Positions 27,596 through 38,701 are shown, counted from the stretch's first letter. The stretch: DNA of 64,000 nucleotides from Bermanella sp. WJH001 (GCF_030070105.1 NZ_JASJOO010000002.1:1692293-1756292), one strand, 5' to 3'. Notes: a model not told the origin generated them from the letters alone. Numbers and translations: made by a program.

Positions 27596-29251
27596 TTATT
27601 TCGCGTTTAACGCCGAATCCACCAGCTCTTTGGCTTCATCAAAAATAGTTTGTAAATGATCTTTGCCTTTAAAGCTTTCTGCGTAAATCTTATAAATGTC
27701 TTCAGTGCCTGATGGGCGCGCTGCAAACCAGCCGTTTTCAGTGGTAACTTTTAAACCACCAATGGCGGCATGATTAGCCGGTGCCTGAGTTAACACATTG
27801 GTAATTTTTTCACCCGCCAGCATGTCTGATGTCACTTGCTCTGGAGACAGTTTTGACAATTTAGCTTTTTGTTCAGGGGTCGCTGGCGCATCGATACGAT
27901 CTGAACTGGGTTCACCTAAAAGATCTGTCAGGTTTTTATAAATCTCACCTGGATCGTTACCGGTTACCGCGGTCATTTCGGCAGACAACAGGGCTGGCGC
28001 AATGCCGTCTTTATCGGTCGTCCATACACTGCCGTCTTTACGCAAAAAAGACGCCCCTGCACTTTCTTCGCCACCAAAACCCAAGCTGCCATCAAACAAA
28101 CCGTCAGCAAACCATTTAAAGCCAACCGGTACTTCATATAATTTGCGACCAATTTTATTGGCAACGCGGTCAATCATAGAGCTGCTAACTAGAGTTTTAC
28201 CCACCGCGGCATTGGCTGACCAGTCAGGGCGGTTTTGAAATAAATAATCAATGGCGGTGGCTAAATAATGATTAGGCAACATTAAACCCGAGCTATTGGT
28301 CACAATACCGTGACGGTCGTGATCGGTATCGCAGGCAAAGGTGATGTCGAATTTATTTCTTAAACCGATCAAACTTTGCATGGCATGAGATGAGGATGGG
28401 TCCATGCGAATTTTACCGTCCCAATCGAGCGTCATAAAACGGAAGGTTAAATCCACGTCTTGATTGAGCACGGTTAAATCAAGCTTGTAACGCTCGGCAA
28501 TGGCGCCCCAATAATTCACACCCGCGCCACCCAATGGGTCAACCCCCATACGAATATTTGCAGCGCGAATGGCGTCCATGTTGATCACGTTTTCTAAATC
28601 ATTCACATAGGTATTTAAAAAATCATACTCATGGGTTGTGGCTGCTTTTAGTGCTTGTTCATAAGGCATGCGTTTGATGCCTTTTAAACCGGCGAGTAAT
28701 AATTCGTTGGCTTTGTTTTCAATCCAACCTGTGATGTGGCCATCGGCTGGGCCGCCATTGGTTGGGTTATATTTATAACCGCCGCCATCTGGTGGATTAT
28801 GGGATGGGGTAATCACAATACCATCGGCTAGGCCCGAAGTGCGACCACGGTTGTAAACAATAATCGCGTGAGAAACCGCCGGTGTGGGGGTGTATTCACC
28901 ACCACTTGAAATCATGACCTCAACGCCGTTGGCGGCAAATACTTCCATTGAGTTTACAAAAGCAGGTTCAGATAAGGCGTGGGTATCAATGCCTAAAAAT
29001 AATGGGCCGGTGATGCCTTCTTTTTTACGGTATAAACAAATGGCTTGGCTGATGGCCAATACGTGATCTTCGTTGAAACTACGCTTAAAGGATGATCCAC
29101 GGTGGCCAGAGGTTCCAAATGCCACCTTTTGCGCGGCAATGCTTGGGTCCGGTTTTTCGCTGTAATAAGCGGTGATTAACTTGGCGACATTTACCAGTTG
29201 ATTGGCTGGTGGTAGCGTTCCTGCTAACGAGTGGATGCTCATGATTCTCAT
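27596..29251 (-). CDS. pgm: Phosphoglucomutase (alpha-D-glucose phosphate-specific)
   Basis: Interconverts glucose 1-phosphate and glucose 6-phosphate. The 551-residue length and sequence match the E. coli Pgm type: GTSGHRGSS near residue 47, the phosphoserine loop [10 protein letters not shown] near residue 147, metal-binding DTDHDRHG near 306, sugar-binding GGEESAG near 395 and the phosphate-binding [10 protein letters not shown] near the C terminus. Two starts are possible: the ATG at 29251 (MRIMSIHS) or at 29242 (MSIHSLAG), the second matching the E. coli N terminus better. It stands alone. Confidence 0.95.
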   Translation of the reverse strand: MRIMSIHSLAGTLPPANQLVNVAKLITAYYSEKPDPSIAAQKVAFGTSGHRGSSFKRSFNEDHVLAISQAICLYRKKEGITGPLFLGIDTHALSEPAFVNSMEVFAANGVEVMISSGGEYTPTPAVSHAIIVYNRGRTSGLADGIVITPSHNPPDGGGYKYNPTNGGPADGHITGWIENKANELLLAGLKGIKRMPYEQALKAATTHEYDFLNTYVNDLENVINMDAIRAANIRMGVDPLGGAGVNYWGAIAERYKLDLTVLNQDVDLTFRFMTLDWDGKIRMDPSSSHAMQSLIGLRNKFDITFACDTDHDRHGIVTNSSGLMLPNHYLATAIDYLFQNRPDWSANAAVGKTLVSSSMIDRVANKIGRKLYEVPVGFKWFADGLFDGSLGFGGEESAGASFLRKDGSVWTTDKDGIAPALLSAEMTAVTGNDPGEIYKNLTDLLGEPSSDRIDAPATPEQKAKLSKLSPEQVTSDMLAGEKITNVLTQAPANHAAIGGLKVTTENGWFAARPSGTEDIYKIYAESFKGKDHLQTIFDEAKELVDSALNAK

Positions 29252-29338
29252 GACTCTTTTAGGTTGTAGGTTAATTGCGCCTACTTTACCTGATGATGCT
29301 GATGACTTAAATAACGAAGCCGCTAATTAGCCACTCCC

Positions 29339-30352
29339 CTAATGACTGGCGACTGCATCAAAGCGCTTGCGGTAAGCCATAGGTGATAAACCCACCCGCT
29401 CTTTAAACAAACGTCTAAAGGAGTTGCCATCTTCGTAACCCACTTGCTGGGTGATGGCTTCAAAAGATTGTCTGGAACTTTCTAACAGGTGCTTGGCTTT
29501 CTCGATACGCAAATTTTGTAAATATTGCACTGGGGTTTGCCCAGTGGCGTCTTTAAAGCGGCGGATAAAATTACGCATACTCAAGGCAAATTCTTTCACC
29601 AGCACCTCCATGTTTACGTTTTTGGCTAAGTGATTTTCTAGCCAGATTTGTATTTTTAAAATATCGGCATCGGTGTGATTCTTTTTGAACGTGGTGCATG
29701 CATAAGGGGTTTGGGTGCGTGGGGTGATATCCACCAGTAATTTTTTGGCACACTCGGCGGCTAATTGTGGCGATGAGAATTTACGAATCAAATGCAATAA
29801 CAAGTCACTGCTACTGGTTGAGCCACCCGAGCACATGATTTGTCCTTCTTCGGTGACGGTGCGTTCGATGTGTAACTTCACCTGTGGAAAACTGCGATTA
29901 AATTGCTCGGCAAACAGCCAGTGAGTGGTGGCTGACTTACCATCTAATAACCCAGTACTGGCCACCACAAAGGCCCCTGTGCAAATACTGGCAATGTAAC
30001 TGCCTTTATCGTGTTGTTGTTTAAGCCAATCCACCATGGGCCCAAGTTTTGGTAATACCGACAAAATACTAAACATAAAGCCAGGCACAATAATCAAACC
30101 AGTATGTTCAATCTCATGCAGAGCCTTATTAGGTTTGAGCTCTAAATTGCCCGTGCAAGACACAGGCAAACCATCTATTGATGCGGTTTCAACTTCAAAC
30201 AAATTTGCCTTTAGCGTCCTATGTTCTGAGTGACGAGCCTCTGCATATTGGTACAACACATTGGCGCACTCAAAAAACTCTAACGTGGCCGCCACACTGG
30301 TGGCGGAGCACATATCGGCCATTAATATGGTGACCTTCATTGGGGCTGTCAT
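29339..30352 (-). CDS. GlxA-family transcriptional regulator (DJ-1/PfpI domain plus AraC HTH)
   Basis: The protein combines an N-terminal DJ-1/PfpI (class I glutamine amidotransferase-like) domain, with the diagnostic IASICTGAFVVASTGLLDGK and ATTHW near residues 120-150, and a C-terminal AraC double helix-turn-helix (about residues 230-335) ending SPMAYRKRF. The DJ-1 domain in such regulators senses a ligand rather than catalysing a reaction. I prefer the ATG at 30352, with GGACCAAG before it, over the upstream ATG at 30376, which has no ribosome-binding site. It diverges from an alpha/beta hydrolase and a thioesterase, which are plausible targets (inference). Confidence 0.88.
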   Translation of the reverse strand: MTAPMKVTILMADMCSATSVAATLEFFECANVLYQYAEARHSEHRTLKANLFEVETASIDGLPVSCTGNLELKPNKALHEIEHTGLIIVPGFMFSILSVLPKLGPMVDWLKQQHDKGSYIASICTGAFVVASTGLLDGKSATTHWLFAEQFNRSFPQVKLHIERTVTEEGQIMCSGGSTSSSDLLLHLIRKFSSPQLAAECAKKLLVDITPRTQTPYACTTFKKNHTDADILKIQIWLENHLAKNVNMEVLVKEFALSMRNFIRRFKDATGQTPVQYLQNLRIEKAKHLLESSRQSFEAITQQVGYEDGNSFRRLFKERVGLSPMAYRKRFDAVASH

Positions 30353-30465
30353 AACTTGGTCCAAATTCGCATGCAATTAGTCATTTTTGACTATATTGGT
30401 AATTTGCGTCAATGCTTACTATGCAATAGAGCGATTTACACCGCGTAATAGACAAGGACACCGTT

Positions 30466-31317
30466 ATGAAACACACCTTTTATCAGGTATTTAAAAAGCC
30501 GTTTTTTGGCCGTTTTATGAAACCTTGGCGCTGGCCTGAGGGCATTGAACAAAGCCAGTGGCAGCCTCGCCACGTCACCAGTGAGTCTGGTGCAACCCTT
30601 TCTACCTTAATGGCACTTGCCCATACCAGTACGGCCAAAGGTGCGGTATTAATGGTTCATCCAATGGGCACCATTGCCAAAGGATTTTGGCTCAAACACG
30701 GCCATGCTGAGTTATTAAGACAAGCCGGTTACCATGTGATGGTGTTCGACCTAAATGGCTTTGGTGAAAGCACCTCTACCACCATGGACTATCCATTAGA
30801 TGTATTGGCCGCCGGTGATTTATTACAGGCTGAATTTCCGGATTTACCCATTGCGGTATTAGGTGCGTCAATGGGTGCTTCTATGAGTGTTTGTGCCATG
30901 TCTCATGCTACACACCCTTTTAAAGCCGCGGTGATCGAGGCGGCCTTTCCGACTCTTTTGCATTTTTGGAGCCGCTATCCCATACCCAAATTAGGCATTC
31001 AGTTTTCTAAACTTCTCTACCCAAAAGGTGAGCGCAGTTTACGCCCAAGTTTAGCCGCTCAAAATCTAGTGGGATCGCCCGAGATGTTATTAATTTATGG
31101 CGATGACGATATTTACACCCCGATCAAAGACGGCAAACTACTCTTTAATGAGTTACAAAAGAAAACCGCCACACAATTTTGGCAAGTCAAAAACGCGAAA
31201 CACACATTGGCTTATTCGGCACAGCCTGAACAATACGCCACAAAAGTGGTTTCGTTTTTAGATGATCACTTAGCCAGTAAAACGAACCACTCATTCACAC
31301 AACATAACGCGTTTTAA
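30466..31317 (+). CDS. Alpha/beta hydrolase
   Basis: A cytosolic serine hydrolase of 283 residues. It has an oxyanion-side HPMGT motif near residue 65, DLNGFGES near 102, the nucleophile elbow GASMG near residue 131, a candidate acid in IYGDDDIYTP near residue 206 and the catalytic His in NAKHTLAYS near residue 245. No signal peptide. The thioesterase-like gene follows after 29 bases, so they are an operon, possibly handling acyl or lipid substrates. The exact substrate is unknown. Confidence 0.85.
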   Translation: MKHTFYQVFKKPFFGRFMKPWRWPEGIEQSQWQPRHVTSESGATLSTLMALAHTSTAKGAVLMVHPMGTIAKGFWLKHGHAELLRQAGYHVMVFDLNGFGESTSTTMDYPLDVLAAGDLLQAEFPDLPIAVLGASMGASMSVCAMSHATHPFKAAVIEAAFPTLLHFWSRYPIPKLGIQFSKLLYPKGERSLRPSLAAQNLVGSPEMLLIYGDDDIYTPIKDGKLLFNELQKKTATQFWQVKNAKHTLAYSAQPEQYATKVVSFLDDHLASKTNHSFTQHNAF

Positions 31318-31346
31318 ATGCGTGCACGTTTATAGACAGAGGTAAT

Positions 31347-32141
31347 ATGAATTTTAATGACATAATGAATCAAGTGCGTGCGACAAAAGACACAACCTTA
31401 GTGGTGCCTGAACAATGGGGCCAAGGGCGCGCCACCTTTGGCGGCTTAGTGGCCGCCATGATGTATGAAAAAATCCCCGTATCCGTCAGCGACGACCGTG
31501 TTATTCGCTCTATTATGCTGTCGTTTGTGGCACCGGTTGCACCAGGGAACATGGATGTGGTTGTGAAGATTTTACGCGCTGGCAAATCAGCCACTCAAGT
31601 TCAAGTGAGCGCCTATCAAAATGACGCCCCATGCGCGGTGATGTTAGCCAGCTTTGGTGGTGCTCGTGAGTCTGAAATTAAAATCAACTACGAACAAGCG
31701 CCCGCCACTAAAGAGCCTGAGGCGGTGACCGCGTTTCCGTTTATTCCCAATGTCACACCCGATTTCACCCAGTATTTTGACTACCGTTATACCGAAGGAA
31801 AAATGCCGTTTATGGGCTCAACTCAAACCGTTATGGGTGGCTGGATAAAATTAAAAGACGAATGTACGCAACCTATTAACGTGCCTCAGATTTTGGCACT
31901 GCTAGATGCTTGGCCACCGGCCACGTTTTCATTATTAAAAAAACCAGCCTCAGGCAGCTCACTCACTTGGAGCATGAGTTTCATGGATACCCAACTTCAA
32001 GCCACCGCAAACCACTGGTGGCAATACGAAGCCAACATCCAACACGCCCAAGATGGTTATAGTTTTATTGATTCCACCATGTGGGATGAAAACGGCAAAG
32101 CCATTGTCATGAGCCATCAAAGCGTGAGTGTGTTTGCGTAA
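31347..32141 (+). CDS. Acyl-CoA thioesterase family protein (TesB-like double hot-dog)
   Basis: The 264-residue protein has two hot-dog halves as in TesB-type acyl-CoA thioesterases (4HBT_3). The first half carries WGQGRATFGGLVAAMM and RSIMLSFVAPVAPG, the second half ATFSLLKKP...SLTWSMSFM and YSFIDSTMWDENGKAIVMSHQ. The central Asp/Gln/Thr triad typical of TesB cannot be aligned by eye with certainty. AGAGGTAAT precedes the ATG. It is cotranscribed with the upstream alpha/beta hydrolase. Confidence 0.82.
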   Translation: MNFNDIMNQVRATKDTTLVVPEQWGQGRATFGGLVAAMMYEKIPVSVSDDRVIRSIMLSFVAPVAPGNMDVVVKILRAGKSATQVQVSAYQNDAPCAVMLASFGGARESEIKINYEQAPATKEPEAVTAFPFIPNVTPDFTQYFDYRYTEGKMPFMGSTQTVMGGWIKLKDECTQPINVPQILALLDAWPPATFSLLKKPASGSSLTWSMSFMDTQLQATANHWWQYEANIQHAQDGYSFIDSTMWDENGKAIVMSHQSVSVFA

Positions 32142-32160
32142 ATCGATTTAAGCCACAATA

Positions 32161-32192
32161 AAAAACCTGAGCACTTTCATGATCAGGTTTTT
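32161..32192. terminator. Bidirectional terminator, thioesterase / truncated haemoglobin
   Basis: AAAAACCTGA and TCAGGTTTTT form a 10-bp stem with A and T tracts on both sides, between two convergent genes. Confidence 0.88.
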
Positions 32193-32215
32193 CATATAAC
32201 AAGATGTAAATAACC

Positions 32216-32614
32216 TTAATCCGCGTTACGACAACGCTCTGCAGGCATGGCCAATTGCGTGATCATGTAGTCTTGAAAATCTTGTGGATAGTTTTGTTTG
32301 GCCAATGCTTGTTTCATACACAATAACCAAGCATCACGTTCTGCGCTGCCAATGGTTAAATGAGCATGAGCTTGTGGAATAGAGATTGGGCCGTATTTTT
32401 CACGGTATAAACGTGGGCCGCCTGTCCAAGCGCATAAAAATCGGGTGAGTTTATCGCGAGATACTTCAAGGTCATCTGGGTGCATTTGACGAATATGCTG
32501 GGATTCTTTTAATTCAGACATGATGTCATAAAAATCATCCACTAATTTTTTAATGCCGTCGAACTCTCCAGCGGCTTGATAAGTGGCATCTTCTTGGCCA
32601 TAAAGTTTTGTCAT
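32216..32614 (-). CDS. Group II truncated haemoglobin
   Basis: A small haem protein of 132 residues, typical of the trHbO group implicated in oxygen, NO or peroxide chemistry. Diagnostic features are YGQEDATYQAAG at the N terminus, FLCAWTGGPRLYREKYG in the CD-E region, the proximal histidine in QAHAHLTIG and the Trp of the G helix in ERDAWLLCM. The ATG is preceded by a weak site. It sits alone between convergent operons and der. Confidence 0.9.
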   Translation of the reverse strand: MTKLYGQEDATYQAAGEFDGIKKLVDDFYDIMSELKESQHIRQMHPDDLEVSRDKLTRFLCAWTGGPRLYREKYGPISIPQAHAHLTIGSAERDAWLLCMKQALAKQNYPQDFQDYMITQLAMPAERCRNAD

Positions 32615-32645
32615 GCTTAATCTCTACTTATATTACTGCACACAT

Positions 32646-32668
32646 AAAAAACGCCCCGTAGGGCGTTT
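32646..32668 (-). terminator. Terminator of the der operon
   Basis: Minus strand: AAACGCCC-tac-GGGCGTTT followed by T-rich TTTATG, 17 bases past the der stop. Confidence 0.88.
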
Positions 32669-32684
32669 AGTTTAAGCGTCAATA

Positions 32685-34145
32685 TTAAGACTGCCCTTTG
32701 CGGTTCATCTTACTCTTACGAGCTTTAATTTTTTGATGCTTCGCTTTACGAATTGAGTCTGTTTGTCTTAAGCGGTCACCACGTTTTGATCGATTAAAGA
32801 TGTGCTCTTCTTTAGTATCACCAAATGGGTTTTCACCGGATTTAAATTCAAAGCGAATCGGCGTGCCACTGATTTTTAAAACACGACGGAAAGTATTACC
32901 CAGATAACGTTTATAACTATCTGGTAACGAATTGGTTTTATTACCATGCACAACGATAATCGGTGGGTTCATACCACCTTGGTGAGCATAACGCAGTTTA
33001 ACACGAGAGGTTCCCACAACCGGTGGCTGGTGATCCATTACCGCATCTTCAAGTATGCGGGTCAGCTGTGACGTTGACATGTTCAAGTGAGCACTGTCAT
33101 ATGCTTCATTTACTGAATCATATAAATTACCCACACCCGTACCATGCAAAGCACTGATGAAATGCATGTCGGCCCAATCAGCAAACGTCAATCGACGCTC
33201 GATTTCTTTTTTCACAAAATCTTTTTGCTCTGTTTCCATGCCGTCCCATTTATTTAATGCGATCACTAAAGCACGGCCAGCGTTTAATACAAAACTCAGC
33301 ATGGTGAGATCTTGTTCGACGATGCCATCACGGGCATCAATCACAACCACACAGACGTTGCTGTCTTGTATGGCTTGCAAAGTTTTAACGATAGAGAACT
33401 TTTCTACGGCTTGGGTAATGCTTTTACGACGACGCACACCCGCGGTATCAATTAGGGTGTATTTTTTGCCGTGACGCTCGTAAGGAATATAAATGCTGTC
33501 CATGGTGGTACCGGCTTGGTCAAATACCACCACGCGATCTTCACCTAACATGCGATTAACTAAAGTGGATTTACCCACGTTAGGGCGACCCACCACCGAG
33601 ATTTTTATACCACGATGTTTGTCGTCTTCTTCGCCTTCTACCACATCAAACTCAGATGGCAGTTCTTCTAATACAAGCTCCATTAACAAGCTCACACCGC
33701 GGTTATGGGAAGCCGCAATGACTTGTAGTTCACCCAAACCCAGTTCATGGAAGTCTAATACTGCGATATCTGGGTTTAGACCATCAATCTTGTTAACCAC
33801 CACATAGGTTTTCTTTTCTAAGGTTCGCAAATGGTTTGCGATCATCATATCGGCTGGGGTTAAACCAGCACGTGCATCCACCAAGAACAGCACCACATCT
33901 GCTTCTTCAATGGCTTGGAAGCTTTGTTCTGCCATTTTTTCATCAAGGCCTACTTCCATGCCGCTGATACCGCCGGTATCCACAACGATGTAATCACGCT
34001 CGCCCACTTTGCCTGCGCCGTATTTACGGTCACGGGTTAAGCCGGCAACGTCTGCCACGAGGGCATCACGGGTGCGCGTTAGGCGGTTAAACAAAGTGGA
34101 CTTACCCACATTTGGGCGGCCCACAAGGGCAATTACAGGATTCAT
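32685..34145 (-). CDS. der: Ribosome biogenesis GTPase Der (EngA)
   Basis: Der is an essential double-GTPase needed for 50S subunit maturation. The ATG at 34145 gives [20 protein letters not shown], which is the family start; 24 further codons upstream are spurious. The 486 residues contain two G domains, each with GRPNVGKST (residues about 8 and 186), DTxG switches ([15 protein letters not shown]) and NKxD (NKIDG, NKWDG), followed by the KH-like C-terminal domain and a basic tail ([15 protein letters not shown]). It is last in the ispG-hisS-yfgM-bamB-der run, separated from bamB by a strong terminator. Confidence 0.97.
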   Translation of the reverse strand: MNPVIALVGRPNVGKSTLFNRLTRTRDALVADVAGLTRDRKYGAGKVGERDYIVVDTGGISGMEVGLDEKMAEQSFQAIEEADVVLFLVDARAGLTPADMMIANHLRTLEKKTYVVVNKIDGLNPDIAVLDFHELGLGELQVIAASHNRGVSLLMELVLEELPSEFDVVEGEEDDKHRGIKISVVGRPNVGKSTLVNRMLGEDRVVVFDQAGTTMDSIYIPYERHGKKYTLIDTAGVRRRKSITQAVEKFSIVKTLQAIQDSNVCVVVIDARDGIVEQDLTMLSFVLNAGRALVIALNKWDGMETEQKDFVKKEIERRLTFADWADMHFISALHGTGVGNLYDSVNEAYDSAHLNMSTSQLTRILEDAVMDHQPPVVGTSRVKLRYAHQGGMNPPIIVVHGNKTNSLPDSYKRYLGNTFRRVLKISGTPIRFEFKSGENPFGDTKEEHIFNRSKRGDRLRQTDSIRKAKHQKIKARKSKMNRKGQS

Positions 34146-34244
34146 TAGGCGTGCGTTTCTATGGTGTATGTATATATGGATATAATAGCAGTTCTTGTCT
34201 TTGAAAGCGTTAAGCAAATGCCACTAAGACGTGAGTACTAAGCA

Positions 34245-34278
34245 AAAACGCCCCCACAGGTAACCTGTGAGGGCGTTT
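34245..34278 (-). terminator. Terminator after bamB
   Basis: Minus strand: AAACGCCCTCACAGGT-AACC-type stem with 14 or more paired bases and a T run, 13 bases past bamB. der therefore probably has its own promoter. Confidence 0.92.
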
Positions 34279-34290
34279 GGTAAAGCGTTA

Positions 34291-35502
34291 TTACTTATCG
34301 AGCTTGAACACGCTCAGGTAACCTGAGTTACTGATCGCTACAAGATAGTCGTCTTGAGCAAGCAAGCGTGTACGAATGCCGTCATCATAATCAAACTGAC
34401 GTGATGGGTGTTTGATGCCATAACTGCCTGTGCGCACCCAAGGTACTGGGGGGCGTACAAGCTGATCACGACCAACAATGGTGCCATCTAGCTGTTTGAT
34501 TAAATGAATATAACCTTCAAAATCTGTCACGGCGATGTGGTTTGCAAACAATACAGGCTCGCTTAATTGGCGCGCTTCTAGGTCTACCTGTGACCACACT
34601 TCGTTGGTGCTTTGATCGTCAATGGCCAGGATATGATCATCAGCCGATACCAGATAAATATTGCCTAAGCCGTTCAATGGGCCGTGATAACTAGATGCTT
34701 CACGCTTCCACATGGCTTTGCCGTTACGTAAATCAATGGCCATAACATGCCCTTGATAACCGGCAACAAACAAGGTGTCATCTTTCACCAATAAACGACC
34801 GTCTACATCCACTAAGCGCTCTAATTCACTGCGCCCTGCTGGAATGCCAATACGTTCTTGCCAAAGTACCATGCCACTTTCCGTGTTCAAGCCCACCACT
34901 TTACCGCTGGCAAAACCTGCGATCACAGTACCGCCGTGAAAAATGGGTTGTGAGGTTCCACGTAACGATAAGTTCGGCAGGTTACTATCGTAACTCCAGC
35001 GGGACTTGCCATCTTGTGCATCTAACAAATGCAGCTTGCCATCCACGGTTTGAAGGGCAATGTTATTGCCTTCAACAACCGGCACACTGAGTACTTCAGA
35101 TTTTATATTTTTGCGCCAAATCTCTTTACCATCCGCAATGCTGATGGCAATTACTTCACCATTAGCTGTGGCAAGATAACCCTTGCCACCTGCTACTGTG
35201 ATTGCGGCGGTAATTTCAGCATCAAATTTTTGAGACCACTGCACATCACCATCTTCAAGTGATAAGGCTTCAACTAACCCATTAGCACTGGCAACATAAA
35301 TGGTGTCGCCTTCAATGGCTGGCTGTAAACGCGCATAGGCTTTACCCATGCCGTTACCCACTTGATGACGCCACTGTTGCGACAAATCAATCTCAACATC
35401 AATGCCTTGTAAAGATTTTGGCCCAACGTCTTTCTGTTCTTTTTTATCGCTACTGGAGCAAGCCGCTAAGCTTGCTAGCAACAATACGACCAATAAACGC
35501 AT
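34291..35502 (-). CDS. bamB: Outer-membrane assembly lipoprotein BamB
   Basis: BamB is a beta-propeller lipoprotein of the BAM complex that inserts beta-barrels into the outer membrane. The 403 residues begin with a lipoprotein signal (LLLASLAACSSS, lipobox Cys near residue 15), followed by eight PQQ-like propeller repeats with recurrent GxxxALxxxDGxxxW patterns (ALSLEDGDVQW, AISIADGKEIW, LLDAQDGKSRW, GLNTESGMVLW). It overlaps the yfgM stop by one base (TAATG). Confidence 0.96.
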   Translation of the reverse strand: MRLLVVLLLASLAACSSSDKKEQKDVGPKSLQGIDVEIDLSQQWRHQVGNGMGKAYARLQPAIEGDTIYVASANGLVEALSLEDGDVQWSQKFDAEITAAITVAGGKGYLATANGEVIAISIADGKEIWRKNIKSEVLSVPVVEGNNIALQTVDGKLHLLDAQDGKSRWSYDSNLPNLSLRGTSQPIFHGGTVIAGFASGKVVGLNTESGMVLWQERIGIPAGRSELERLVDVDGRLLVKDDTLFVAGYQGHVMAIDLRNGKAMWKREASSYHGPLNGLGNIYLVSADDHILAIDDQSTNEVWSQVDLEARQLSEPVLFANHIAVTDFEGYIHLIKQLDGTIVGRDQLVRPPVPWVRTGSYGIKHPSRQFDYDDGIRTRLLAQDDYLVAISNSGYLSVFKLDK

Positions 35503-36146
35503 TAGTTAGCCACCGCTAAATCATCAAGCTTCATTTTGAGTACCGGGTTGTTAGCACCGATACGCTGAGCTTCTACTACGGCTTGGCTGTATGCATCACG
35601 CGCGCCGGCTTCATCGCCTTTGGCCAGTAATGCATCACCCTTAGTTTCAAAATATTCAGCGCTGAAAGCAGAGCTGCTATCGGTGGCTAAAATGCTTAAT
35701 GCTTCGTCCAGTTTTTCTTGTGCCACTAGCACACGCGCTAAACGAGTTGTTGCTAGGTGACGCAATGCATCATCGGATGTGTTGTTTTTAACGGCTTCAA
35801 GTTCCGTTGCCGCTGCAGCTAAGTCACCGGCGTCAACTGCATCTTTGGCTTTAAATAAACCGGCATATTGCGCGTAAACAGTGGAGCCGTATTCTTTTTG
35901 TAGCTGATCAAGTAAAACCGCACGGCGGCCTTTTTCTTCCTCTGTTTCACTGTTTTGTAGGGTTAGCACTTCTTGGTAAACAACAGAAGCCGCTTCACCC
36001 ATTTGTTTTTGTTGACCTTGATAACCTTGATAACCAAACCAACCACCCAGAACAACCACTAGGGCAACGATGGTTTGCTTGCCGTTTTCTTGCCACCATT
36101 TTTTGATCGCTTCAATTTGTTCTTCTTCTGTACGCATGTCGGTCAT
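35502..36146 (-). CDS. yfgM: YfgM family TPR protein (ancillary SecYEG component)
   Basis: YfgM is a single-pass inner-membrane protein whose periplasmic TPR domain works with PpiD at the translocon exit. The 214-residue protein has a cytosolic RTEEEQIEAIKKWWQENGK segment (family signature), a membrane helix (about residues 24-42), and a TPR-like helical remainder with AEYFETKGDALLAKGDEAGA (key part). GGAGCCC lies 7 bases before the first ATG. bamB follows with a 1-base overlap. Confidence 0.93.
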   Translation of the reverse strand: MTDMRTEEEQIEAIKKWWQENGKQTIVALVVVLGGWFGYQGYQGQQKQMGEAASVVYQEVLTLQNSETEEEKGRRAVLLDQLQKEYGSTVYAQYAGLFKAKDAVDAGDLAAAATELEAVKNNTSDDALRHLATTRLARVLVAQEKLDEALSILATDSSSAFSAEYFETKGDALLAKGDEAGARDAYSQAVVEAQRIGANNPVLKMKLDDLAVAN

Positions 36147-36252
36147 GATTGGGCTCCGATTTTTTATTCTAATTAAGGCAGAACAAATGCCTGTTTATCT
36201 AATGAAAGTCAGTCGTTGATGGGCAACGACTGTATCGTAATTTAATCTGCTT

Positions 36253-37533
36253 TTATAGCGCTTGGTTAAACCAAGCGGCTAAGTCTGTTTGGGCAATGCT
36301 TACTTGCTCGCTTTGATCACGCAATGGCTTAATGCCCGCTTGACCATTTGCCACTTCATCTTCACCTAAAATCAACGCAAATTGAGCGCCGCTTTCGTTG
36401 GCTTTTTTCATCTGTTTTTTAAAGTTGCCGCCACCCATGTGCATCTGTAAACGCAGGTTCGGTAGCTGCTCTCTTAGTTGCGCCGCCACTTGCATGGCAC
36501 CAGAGGTCACATCACCTACGGCTACTAAATACACATCTAAATAGTTATGCACAGCTTCAGGAATCACGTTAAGCGCTTCAAGCATTAAAATTAAGCGCTC
36601 AATGCCCATAGCAAACCCAACGGCTGGTGTCGCCTTACCACCTAGCTGTTCAACCAAACCATCGTAACGGCCACCGGCACACACGGTACCTTGAGCGCCA
36701 AGTTCGGTGGTCACCCACTCGAAAACGGTTTTGCTGTAATAATCTAAACCACGCACTAAGCGAGGGTTGATTTCGTATTCGACGCCAACCGCATCTAAAA
36801 GTGCCCTTAATTGGGTAAAATGTTCAGCGGATTCTTCATCTAAATAATCAAAGAAGTCTGGCGCATCATTTAATAGGTTTTGTGTTTGTTCGTTTTTAGA
36901 GTCTAGGATGCGAAGCGGGTTCGACTCTAAGCGGCGCTGACTGTCTTCGTCTAGCTCATCTTTACGAGCAGATAAATACTCAACCAAAGCCGCTTTGTAA
37001 TTAGCACGCGCTTCGTTGCTCCCCAATGTATTTAACTGCAATGTCACCTTGTCACGAATATTCAAACGCTGCCAAAGCAGGTGCGTCATGACGATTAATT
37101 CGGCGTCGATATCTGGGCCTGCCATACCAAAGGTTTCAACACCAATTTGGTGGAACTGACGGTAACGGCCTTTTTGTGGGCGCTCGTAACGGAACATAGG
37201 GCCCATATACCAAAGACGCTGACGTGCATTGTTGGCAATTAATTGGTGCTCATCACAGGCACGTACACAACTGGCGGTGCCTTCAGGGCGCAAAGTTAAG
37301 CTGTCACCATTACGATCATCAAAGGTGTACATTTCTTTTTCAACAATGTCGGTGACTTCGCCAATCGAACGCTTAAAAAGACGCGTCTCTTCAACCATTG
37401 GCATGCGAATTTCTTGATAACCATGGCCATCTAAAACCGCTTTTACTTGGTCTTCTAAATAGCGCCATACCTGGGTCTGGCCCGGTAGTATGTCGTTCAT
37501 TCCGCGAATGGCTTGGATATTTTTCTGCGCCAA
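36253..37533 (-). CDS. hisS: Histidyl-tRNA synthetase
   Basis: Charges tRNA-His. The 426 residues show the class II motifs: the N-terminal [11 protein letters not shown], motif 2 [16 protein letters not shown], the histidine-specific loops [14 protein letters not shown] and [13 protein letters not shown], and motif 3 [11 protein letters not shown], with the anticodon-binding domain at the C terminus (about residues 330-426). It is between ispG (35 bases upstream) and yfgM (106 bases downstream). Confidence 0.97.
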   Translation of the reverse strand: MAQKNIQAIRGMNDILPGQTQVWRYLEDQVKAVLDGHGYQEIRMPMVEETRLFKRSIGEVTDIVEKEMYTFDDRNGDSLTLRPEGTASCVRACDEHQLIANNARQRLWYMGPMFRYERPQKGRYRQFHQIGVETFGMAGPDIDAELIVMTHLLWQRLNIRDKVTLQLNTLGSNEARANYKAALVEYLSARKDELDEDSQRRLESNPLRILDSKNEQTQNLLNDAPDFFDYLDEESAEHFTQLRALLDAVGVEYEINPRLVRGLDYYSKTVFEWVTTELGAQGTVCAGGRYDGLVEQLGGKATPAVGFAMGIERLILMLEALNVIPEAVHNYLDVYLVAVGDVTSGAMQVAAQLREQLPNLRLQMHMGGGNFKKQMKKANESGAQFALILGEDEVANGQAGIKPLRDQSEQVSIAQTDLAAWFNQAL

Positions 37534-37568
37534 AATGTTTTCCTTAAATTCTTTTGTGACGTTATCGC

Positions 37569-38687
37569 TTATGCTTTTGCGATAATTAATGCTTCAGCAG
37601 CTTCTTTTTCAGCTACTTTACGGCGGATCATTTTTTCTAAGTTATCCACCAAATTCTCATTGTCTAATTTGCCGCTAGGTACGCCGTCTTCGTACATTAA
37701 GTTATTTGGGCTGCCGCCGGTTAAACCTAAATCAGTTTCTTTTGCTTCACCTGGGCCATTTACCACACAACCAATTACCGATACATCTAACGGCGTTAAG
37801 ATGTCCTCTACACGGGTTTCTAACTCGTTCATGGTTTTCACCACATCAAAGTTTTGACGAGAACAACTTGGGCAAGCAATAAAGTTAATGCCTTTACTGC
37901 GCAGCTTTAAGCTTTTTAAAATATCAAAGCCCACTTTAATTTCTTGAACTGGATCAGCCGCTAATGACACACGCAAGGTATCGCCTATGCCGTCCATTAA
38001 TAACATGCCAAGACCCACAGAGCTTTTAACGGTACCACTACGCAGACCGCCAGCTTCGGTGATGCCTAAGTGCAATGGCTGCTCAATTTGCGACGCGATC
38101 TGGCGATACGCGGCAACGGTCATAAACACATCTGATGCTTTAAGGCTTAATTTAAAATCAGGGAAGTTAAGGCGATCTAAAATATCAATATGACGCATGG
38201 CACTTTCAACCAAGGCTTCTGGTGTTGGCTCGCCATATTTTTTCTGTAAATCTTTTTCTAGTGATCCGGCATTTACACCAATGCGAATTGGAATGCCATG
38301 ATAACGAGCCGCTTCTACTACTTCGCGTACACGGTCTTCACGCCCAATATTACCAGGGTTAATGCGTAAACAATCCGCCCCTAGTTCAGCCACGCGCAAT
38401 GCAATTTTGTAATCAAAATGGATGTCTGTGACCAGTGGAACATTCACCAGTTTTTTAATTTGCCCAAATGCTTCGGCGGCCTCCATGGAGGGTACGCTTA
38501 CACGCACGATGTCAGCACCTACATCTTCAAGGGCTTTAATTTGTGCAACGGTGGCTGCCACATCGCAGGTTTCCGTATTCGTCATACTTTGAACAGCAAT
38601 CGGCGCATCGCCACCTACTGCAACATTACCCACCATAATTTGGCGAGAGACACGACGTTTAATTGGAGACTGACCTTGCTTATTCAT
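37569..38687 (-). CDS. ispG: 4-hydroxy-3-methylbut-2-enyl diphosphate synthase (flavodoxin), IspG
   Basis: IspG converts MEcPP to HMBPP in the MEP isoprenoid pathway and carries a [4Fe-4S] cluster. With the ATG at 38687 it is 372 residues, as in E. coli; the TTG three codons earlier is a weaker choice. TIM-barrel part: [42 protein letters not shown]; cluster-binding part: [12 protein letters not shown] and [13 protein letters not shown]. pilF ends only 14 bases upstream, leaving no room for rodZ, which lies between these genes in many relatives. Confidence 0.96.
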   Translation of the reverse strand: MNKQGQSPIKRRVSRQIMVGNVAVGGDAPIAVQSMTNTETCDVAATVAQIKALEDVGADIVRVSVPSMEAAEAFGQIKKLVNVPLVTDIHFDYKIALRVAELGADCLRINPGNIGREDRVREVVEAARYHGIPIRIGVNAGSLEKDLQKKYGEPTPEALVESAMRHIDILDRLNFPDFKLSLKASDVFMTVAAYRQIASQIEQPLHLGITEAGGLRSGTVKSSVGLGMLLMDGIGDTLRVSLAADPVQEIKVGFDILKSLKLRSKGINFIACPSCSRQNFDVVKTMNELETRVEDILTPLDVSVIGCVVNGPGEAKETDLGLTGGSPNNLMYEDGVPSGKLDNENLVDNLEKMIRRKVAEKEAAEALIIAKA

Positions 38688-38701
38688 AGTGGGCAATTAA
38701 C

